The position numbers and the translations under genes are program-made. From NCBI GenBank assembly GCA_964019135.1, contig OZ025258.1, positions 9,629,961 to 9,693,960 of the forward strand: a DNA stretch of 64,000 nt, written 5' to 3'. This stretch comes from Arenicola marina. Taxonomy: Eukaryota; Annelida; Polychaeta; Arenicolidae. The notes under the pieces are model-generated. The model did not search any database, was not told the DNA's origin, and saw only the letters and a program-made list of their open reading frames with translations. Of this stretch, positions 57,121 through 64,000 are shown one piece after another (the stretch's first letter is position 1; every line of letters begins with the position of its first letter).

Positions 57121-60100
57121 AAAGTTGACGTTACCCGACAAAATTACGAAATCAATTCATTTTTACCTATTTAGCCACAAGGTAATATCACTATTAGTTC
57201 ATAAGTAGGTAACAGTTAGAAAGCCAATTTGTTTCATTTGGTAAGCGTCAGTGACGTCATTTGTGCCAAATATCATCGATATGACAGGAATAGTTGACGT
57301 CCAGCTCGCGTTTTGTGGCGTTTTTAGCTTCGAAGGGCCATAACTCGGTTAATATTTGAGCTAGGGAACCCATATTTGGGCAAACGTCGACTTGGGTGAG
57401 GAATCCGCGTTTGCTGTTAGCCTAGTGCGCTTAGTTTCGGCGCTAGAGGGCTCCGTAATTTAGCAATGATGCGTCTGACAACAGGGATTACGGCATGACC
57501 AAACACACGTAGAAAGTCGGGATTTAGACGTATTCACTGGAAATAGCGCCCTCTATCTAAGTGAACAGCCCGCGTTGATCAGCAGCCGTTAGATTGTGCT
57601 CCTCCAGCATTCGCATCCTAGGGGTCTAATTTGGGCTAAATTGCGCTTTCAGCGAGCCCAATACAGCTTTCAGTGGACAATTTGGGTTCGAACGCTTTCA
57701 GATATGGACTTCCAAATTCATCACGAGTTGTGGAATGGCCATCTGAATAATAAATACAAACGGAACGTTCCAATCTTACTTCCGTTTCCAGCAATGACGG
57801 AAGTAAAAGCACGGTTTTACCTTGAAAACTATGTTAATATCGGTTTTTACAGTAACACCCCCATGCCCCTGATTCTTTTCGATTTAAAGTTCAAACTAAG
57901 GGACTCGGTATATGCAATAGTTAAGCTACTGGAATGAAGAAATAACCTTAGTTATTAATAAGTGAATTAATAATCATCGTATAACGTCGCGGTTTGGTTC
58001 AGCATGTTTCAAAAGACCCGCTCTTTGACCCAAAAATCGATTTTCGTCATCATCATTGTTTTTGTATATATATTTTTTAAACATCCTACTTATGCCGTTG
58101 CATAGTCTAATACAATCGATTTTCAGGTTAGAAGAAATTTTACGGATAATGCAAGAATGTGAGTGTTGTTTGTCGAGTTGCTGCGCTACAGGTGATCGGG
58201 GCCACGTGGTTCCCATGGGAGGTGATGTGATCCATCTGGCATATATAACAATTAGGGTGTGTGAGCGCTCATAAGGCTAGCCTGGAGCTCATCAAACCAC
58301 CCACCGGGAAGCGGTAACTAACTGTAATACACACCAGGGACCCGAGCCCGGTCGATAAGAAAAAGCCATATAGCATTCTGTTCCTGCATGCAACAATATA
58401 TTGGCAATAATGACGGCTTAATTGCGCACTATCGTAACCTGGTATCTTTAACAAGACCCCACAGGTTCAACGGACTGGCGTTGACTGAGGCTTTGCTTCG
58501 TATAATTAGCTTCTAAGAAATGCTGGGACAGAGAGGGACGAAGACTGGGAGGTTTCCATGGTTTTTGACTAGTGTTGCTCCATGACGTTCTGTGGTAACA
58601 CCAGGTGTCAAGAACGTACCCATCATGACGCTTACCTTCGTTCGGCACGGATTTGACTACAAAATGAGATGCGATCTCTCGGTCTAGTGGGACCACAAAA
58701 GTGTAAAATAACCCCACGAACCCTAATAAGTGATCTTCTAAATGTTGTTTACAGGAATAGAAGAACATGACTGAAACTTGATTAATAGGTATTTGTTTTA
58801 TTGCGCAGTAAACCCCACCATACAGCCTTGGTGCCTTACCTTATTTGCGTACATTGGCCTCAATGGTAGTTTTCAAGTAGGTTAGTTATATTGTTTCCCT
58901 TATGACGAGCCCAAAGCTACCAAAGATAATAAATATCAAGAGATTCATATAGTGTATATATTTTGCATAACGGGAAACCGCTAACAACAGTACATTCAGA
59001 CGGAACTATCATTTCTGCAGTAATCTCCCCTTCAAATCTCGTGACACAATGAACATGAAATCTACGCCATCACAATTATTTCAGGAATGTCGCAAAAACT
59101 GATGACGTAAGGCAAGCAAACAATATAAATATACTTAGGCCAGGGACATTATCTTTGCAACATGTCGATGGCAAAGTAGACCAGCGTACAAAAGTAGTCT
59201 AGTCTTCATATTAAAACACAGAACCATTAATTCGATTTCGAGTAAATAATGTAAAATATGGATACAAATATATATACCGTCTTTTGTATTCTTTGTCGAT
59301 AGTGAGTCCTTATGAATATGCGACCATATGCACCGCAGAAATGGAATATCCAGTCACTGATTGGCTAAAACCCTGGACCGGTATTCATAATAATGCCGTA
59401 AGTTACGCACGAAATTCGACTTTCCGTTGCAGTTTCTCAAACACGTAGTGGTGGTGTTTCAAACCCAGTCAAACTTTATTTATCAACTGTGGTCCTTTCC
59501 GGCTTCAGCAAATCCACCTCCTTGGTGAATATTTATCTATTTTGGGCCAATTTTCGGCGAAATTTCTACTTAGCGTGAAGTAGATTTGCGTAGCGCTAAG
59601 CATGGTTTATGAATACCGTCCACGGCTGCCAGTGACTGCTTTCCGTTAACCCTGAAGTAATTAATATTTCCGACGAAAAGTGTCATCACAAAGATGGATA
59701 GTGAGTAGAAAGATTTCCAGCAATGTTGAGTTCACATTGCAATGCCAGAGTGAATAAGGCAGATGCCAAAACTCCAACTTAACATGAAGACTTTTATCCG
59801 TCGAATATTTGTTAATGAACATATCAAAGGATTAATGCCAATATTACAAATCAATAACTACAATTCACCCACAAGTCTGCTTACTGGAAGCACTGTACAA
59901 GAGAGCACTCTGTCGGTACTATGCGGAGCATGCGCGAGTTTCTTTTTGCCCTTTTGTTCTTTTTTTCGCCATAGATATGATACATATGAGTTCGGTTAGA
60001 GTTATATTGACGTTTATGTGTTATGTGAACAAACGTGAGGTCACTTTGCATAGAATTTCACCAAGAGCGCAGTATTCTTCCTATTGTTATGTCTTACATA

Positions 60101-60407
60101 GATCTTTTATATATAAACCGCAAATCGCTGATCAATTTTCACGAGAGTAACTACACTTGAGAGCAAATCCAAGACATTCACTCGACATTATCCTTACCAC
60201 GGAAGTCCCAACTGTCCGCCTTAAATGGATTAACGTTATTAGGATTAACGACTAATTATGCAATATACACCAAATGAAATGCCAACTGGTGGCATGGTAT
60301 CTTCAGATCAGATACACGCCGGGAAGACGTCATCGCGAGGTTTCCCCGGACAACACGTGATATCCATGTTGGTTGCGCGCGGACGACCATGTTTGTGACG
60401 TCATTTC
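57121..60407. other. Intergenic, nothing recognised
   Basis: Further TGACGTCA motifs occur near 57112-57260 and may extend the dispersed repeat. The rest is AT-rich with short frames lacking motifs. Confidence 0.45.
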
Positions 60408-60558
60408 CTAGTAGCGGTCGCCGCCGCTGAACCTGTAGGGAGGGTCGTCGTCCCGGAAAGTAGGCTCCGACCAGGCGCCTCGCTCGGCGTACTCCCGAGT
60501 ATCCGGGTACTTTGGGTACTTCTCCGGGTACTGCTCTTCAGTGTAGACTCGGCGACTG
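60408..60558 (-). CDS. Membrane gene, C-terminal tail exon
   Basis: The acceptor sits in CCAGCAG, a tandem NAGNAG site, so one Ser may be included or skipped. The exon encodes SRRVYTEEQYPEK, a run of Tyr/Pro/Glu repeats and FRDDDPPYRFSGGDRY, then TAG at 60410-60408. Confidence 0.75.
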
Positions 60559-63500
60559 CTGGTCAAGGCAAGGGAAATAACCGAATAAGTACAGACAAGG
60601 GGACTAAATAAACACACGCATGGGGACTAAATAAACCACAAAAATAACTGTGAATAAACGAAAAAAATAACTGAATAAACACACACAAGGTGATTAAATA
60701 CACACACACAGGGGGACTGAAGAAATACACACAATGGAACAAAATAAACAACAGAAATAACTGTCAATTTACACACACAATGGGACTAAATAAACAAACA
60801 AAAATAACTGTGAATAAATACACACAAGGGGACTAAATAAACAACAAAAATAACTGTGAATAAATACACACAAGGGGACTAAATAAAAAACAAAGATAAC
60901 TGTGAATAAACACAGACAAGTGGACTATATAAACACACACAAGGGGACTAAATAAACACACACAAGGGGACGAATTTAACCCAAGCAGAACGACTAAATA
61001 AACTTGCACATTTTGCAACTGTGCATACCCAAACACAAAGCGACTGTAAAAACGCATAAAGTGTCCGTAAATATCACCTCAACGACTGAATAAGACAAAG
61101 CTACTGATATTGCAGAAAGCGGTGTTCACTTACGTTCGCTTCTCCCGCGTGGTGTCGCCACTGGACTCTCGACAGCATCCCTCGTAGAGGAGGCGGATGA
61201 AGAGGGCGATGCTGTAGATGCAGGATACGACCAGGACCGCCAGAGCCAGGATGAAGAGGATGACCGACCAGGTGAGCAGGTTGTTACTGAACAGCGTCAC
61301 GGCCAGGGTCTCTGCAAGGGGGGGCACATAATAATAATATAGGATAGTTAGGATATTTGTTTACTATGTATATACCGGTAGATTTCGTCTTCGAAATTCT
61401 TCTGAATGCGGCCACTACTTTATTACATGTTTACGTATATATTTAACAACATTTACTATTCATATTCTAAGCTTTTAAAAACGCAATTACATTGCGTAAT
61501 ATGGATCAATAAACCTGGAACTGTAAAGAAGCAGCGACAGAACAACACAACGCATACAGTGAACAGCAGATAGAAAACAAAATGCAAAAACTGTTACGGG
61601 GGAGAAATTAATTGTTTGAATAGTAAGTCATTAATATAGGTAAGCATGGCGGCGTATTAACACAGCTGATAGTCGGCTGACGTTACCTGATCCGAAGCCG
61701 GTGATGACGTCAATCATGGAGATTGTTATGAGGACCATAGCCGTGACGGCCAGCGCCAACGATAACAACTCCGCTAATAGTGCCAATATTAGCTGCAAGG
61801 GCAAATCAGGGATTAGTCGGTTAATATGGCGGTTAATGTTAATAATATACACGCATATATATATATATATATATGTACATGGTGCAGGCTACCCAGTGTG
61901 CGTGTGTGGGGGGAAGTTGGGGGGGGGATGGGGGAGGGGGAAAGAGGGTGGAGGGGGGGGCGTCGGGAGGCCTGACCTGGTTGTCGGGAAGAGAAATGTA
62001 GACATCTGACGCACATATAAATGTCACTGGTATATGTTTGACCGGGTGTGGTGAATGTCTTATAATAGGAGGGTGAGGCGTCTTCATCGAGACCAATCAA
62101 GACATATTGATTGGAGGTCAGAGGCTAAATCTGAGGCATTCCACCAGAGAGGTGTTGTAACAGGGACCAGCACTTCATTGTCCACGGTAAGCCATCGCCT
62201 CATGCCTGTTAATACCATTGAGTCAGTGCCAGACGGTGGTTAGCTCGTCGCCTACGGACTGCGGAGTAGTGAATGTCTAGATAAGGCATTCCATCAGCGA
62301 GGTGTTGTTGTAAAAGGCACCAGGATATATCCTTAAGTGTCGACGATAAGACAGACTCATGCCTCATCCCATCAAAATGAAATCACGTGCACTATTAATA
62401 GTAAACATAATAATTAATTTTGGGGTCTATAATTACATTAAAATTATGTGGTATGGTCGAGTTATTTACCGGGTTTTTTAATTTCATCATTTAACACGGT
62501 ATTTCGATACGACGAGCGCTGATTTCGCATCATTCGCAAGCTCATGAATATCTCATGAATATATACCGGAAATGACTTCTTGTACTGCATGGAGTCAGGC
62601 TGGGCACCACCAGCTCGTCACTTAGTGAATGGAAAGTCATAATGACATTGCCACTCTCTCTCTATATATATAGCGGTGTAACTACAGCTGGTTGGTTGGT
62701 TGGTTGCTCCAGTGGGGGTTGGCTGGGGATATGGATTGCATTCACCGTCGGTAATAAATTGGGTATTACCGGGCGATATAATAGCGTTGTGCCCGGAGGA
62801 GCCATGAATGAAGAAGACCGTTCAAATTGTCCGTTTTTTGTTTGTCTGTTAACTTATACCATAATGACTGACTGTACGTGTTCCCTGCGGAATGGAATGG
62901 CCGGGACTACTTTTTACCTCACTGCTACCCTGACGACAGTAATACGGTAACCAAGGAATGTGGCGACGCAACGCTTTCACCCGTTTGCCATCGGAGGCGT
63001 TTCGGGAGGGCGGGGGTTGGGGGGGGGGGGGGCTTAGGTGGCGTAACCATGACAGCTATATACTTACCTTGGTAACATTTGGCCTCGATCACCAGTGTAT
63101 ACCTCTTTACCTCTTCAGTGTTATTGTGTTACATCATGGGAAAATAATAGCCTATTAATAGAGGTTATGCCGTAATAAGCTATTAACTCCTGAAAGGAAG
63201 CAATTATCAACAATTACAGTGGCTATTCACTAGGGTTAGCTACACAATGAAGGGATGTCAGTCAGTTATTGGGCCGTGGCGTACTGGTACATTGTCTGCT
63301 ATAGACAGCGTGTGTATTATGTGACATAATTGGATTAGTTGTAAAATGATTATCAAGCGGCAAGCTCACGAGGGTGACTACATGTGTTATATAATATATT
63401 AAGCACATATATGTACATACAGGCACACACAGGTACAAGTGAGCACACACAGGTACAAGTGAGCACACACAGGTACAAGTGAGCGCACACAGGTACAAGT

Positions 63501-63898
63501 GAGCACACACAGGCACAAGTGAGCACACACAGGTACAAGTGAGCACACATAGGTACAAGTGAGCACACACAGGTACAAGTGAGCACACACAGGTACAAGC
63601 CACCACACACAGGTACAATTGAGCACACGCAGTTACAAGTGAGTACATCTATGTGCGTACTAGTAAATATTCAGGCGAAACCGCGCGAATAAGCTTCGTT
63701 GGTCGCAACGACTAGCTGTTAGTATGTCTAATATGCGTGAGTTGTCTACGTAAGCAACCCGGCCTCTCATCGAGATTCCAGTTTGCACTCACGTGAGGCG
63801 AAACTGTCAACTATTTCGTAGAGCGCGAACGCGATCAGGCCGATCACAGCGCCACAGGCGGCGAACGACAGAAACTCCATCAAGGCGGCTATTATGAT
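60408..63898 (-). CDS. Multi-pass membrane protein gene, 3' half (5' exons beyond window)
   Basis: I do not recognise the family with certainty. The visible exons encode two hydrophobic helices and a charged cytosolic tail: a TM exon (61687-61792, or its homologue 63793-63898), a TM exon (61134-61311) and a tail exon (60408-60558). Phases agree (0, 1, 2). The tail is rich in Tyr, Pro, Glu and Arg (EEQYPEKYPKYPDTREY) and ends FSGGDRY. Two helices, a short extracellular link and a tail would fit the second half of a four-TM protein such as the claudin/PMP22 superfamily, but the diagnostic first loop is outside the window. The two 106-nt TM exons share phase and about 11 of 35 residues, which suggests alternative exons. 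Introns hold minisatellites. Confidence 0.65.
60590..60980. repeat. ~38-bp AT-rich minisatellite in membrane-gene intron
   Basis: About ten imperfect units of AATAACTGTGAATAAACACA plus CACAAGGGGACTAAATAA. Confidence 0.85.
61134..61311 (-). CDS. Membrane gene, last TM helix exon
   Basis: The acceptor CCCCTTGCAG, then ETLAVTLFSNNLLTWSVI, a long helix (ILFILALAVLVVSCIYSIAL) and LLYEGCCRESSGDTTREKR. CC after the helix is a possible palmitoylation site. The donor AC|GTAAGT is in phase 2. 178 nt. Confidence 0.75.
61687..61792 (-). CDS. Membrane gene, alternative TM exon B
   Basis: The acceptor CCCTTGCAG, 106 nt (phase 0 in, 1 out), then a donor CAG|GTAACG. It encodes LILALLAELLSLALAVTAMV and a second half ending IDVITGFGS. 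It joins exon 61134-61311 in frame. Using A and B together would break frame. Confidence 0.75.
61793..63414. other. Intron between alternative TM exons
   Basis: Contains a TA tract (61856-61874), G-rich blocks (61908-61960, 63005-63031) and a (GGTT)n tract near 62691. I searched for a third TM exon or a copy of the downstream exon and saw none. Confidence 0.5.
63415..63612. repeat. 20-bp minisatellite (ACAGGTACAAGTGAGCACAC)
   Basis: About ten nearly perfect units. The minus-strand open frames (Leu/Val/Cys-rich) across it are artefacts of the repeat. Confidence 0.95.
63793..63898 (-). CDS. Membrane gene, alternative TM exon A
   Basis: The acceptor GTTTTCAG, 106 nt (phase 0 in, 1 out), then a donor CAC|GTGAGT. 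It encodes IIIAALMEFLSFAACGAVIG and a second half ending YEIVDSFAS. It aligns without gaps to exon B and would join the same downstream exon in frame. Confidence 0.7.
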
Positions 63899-64000
63899 CT
63901 GAAAACGGCGCATCAAGCTGGAGAATCAGTCACAGCGAGCCACAGGGGACCACTCCATAGTGCCACAGAGGGTCACTTAACTATGTCACAGGGGACCACT

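Noticed and set aside
63262..63648. Cys/Val/Leu-rich 128-codon minus-strand frame
   Set aside because: The 20-bp minisatellite read in one frame; three 20-bp units give a 20-residue repeat.

Overview
This is a stretch of an animal nuclear genome, most likely a marine invertebrate. Amphioxus or another invertebrate deuterostome would fit, but the sequence alone does not settle it. Coding DNA is a few percent of the window, in short exons with GT-AG introns. The rest is tandem repeats and small mobile elements. There are no bacterial operons, CRISPR arrays or rRNA genes, and the only tRNA-like sequences are heads of SINEs. Most real exons are too short to stand out as long open frames. I found them from splice sites, phase agreement and family motifs.

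Five protein-coding loci can be supported. (1) A Kazal-type protease-inhibitor gene on the minus strand (1-2952) has a signal-peptide exon, a Kazal exon and a tentative third exon running off the left edge. (2) An apolipoprotein D/Lazarillo-type lipocalin on the plus strand (9223-30434) has four secure exons. Three further phase-consistent exons encode a Cys-rich stretch and a hydrophobic tail, but the join to them breaks frame. (3) A group-4 (RGR/peropsin/Opn5-like) opsin on the plus strand (33600-54457) has five exons that join in frame to 652 residues. It carries the retinal lysine, altered DRY and NPxxY motifs, and a long repetitive tail. (4) An intronless claudin/PMP22-type four-TM protein (47419-47928) is nested in opsin intron 2. 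(5) The 3' half of an unrecognised multi-pass membrane protein lies on the minus strand (60408-63898). It has two homologous 106-nt exons that look mutually exclusive.

Repeats dominate. Lipocalin intron 1 is about 15.3 kb, and three tandem arrays fill nearly 11 kb of it: a C-rich ~54-bp unit, a 17-bp unit and a 40-bp unit with higher-order structure. Other minisatellites lie in the Kazal intron (38 bp), just upstream of the opsin start, inside the opsin coding tail (42 bp), after the opsin stop (27 bp), across the claudin-like stop codon (45 bp), and in introns of the last gene.

Mobile elements include three copies of a short GGGCCCC-ended element with exact 6-bp target duplications, a GGGGCGGATC-ended family with 5-bp duplications, and a G-rich-ended family with a 7-bp duplication in one copy. 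There is also a 2-kb element with 27-bp perfect terminal inverted repeats containing a long foldback, a tRNA-derived SINE family (two full plus copies and four minus or partial copies), fragments of one LINE family, and a dispersed repeat rich in TGACGTCA-like motifs. The genes do not form an obvious pathway. Their common theme is secreted or membrane proteins embedded in minisatellites.
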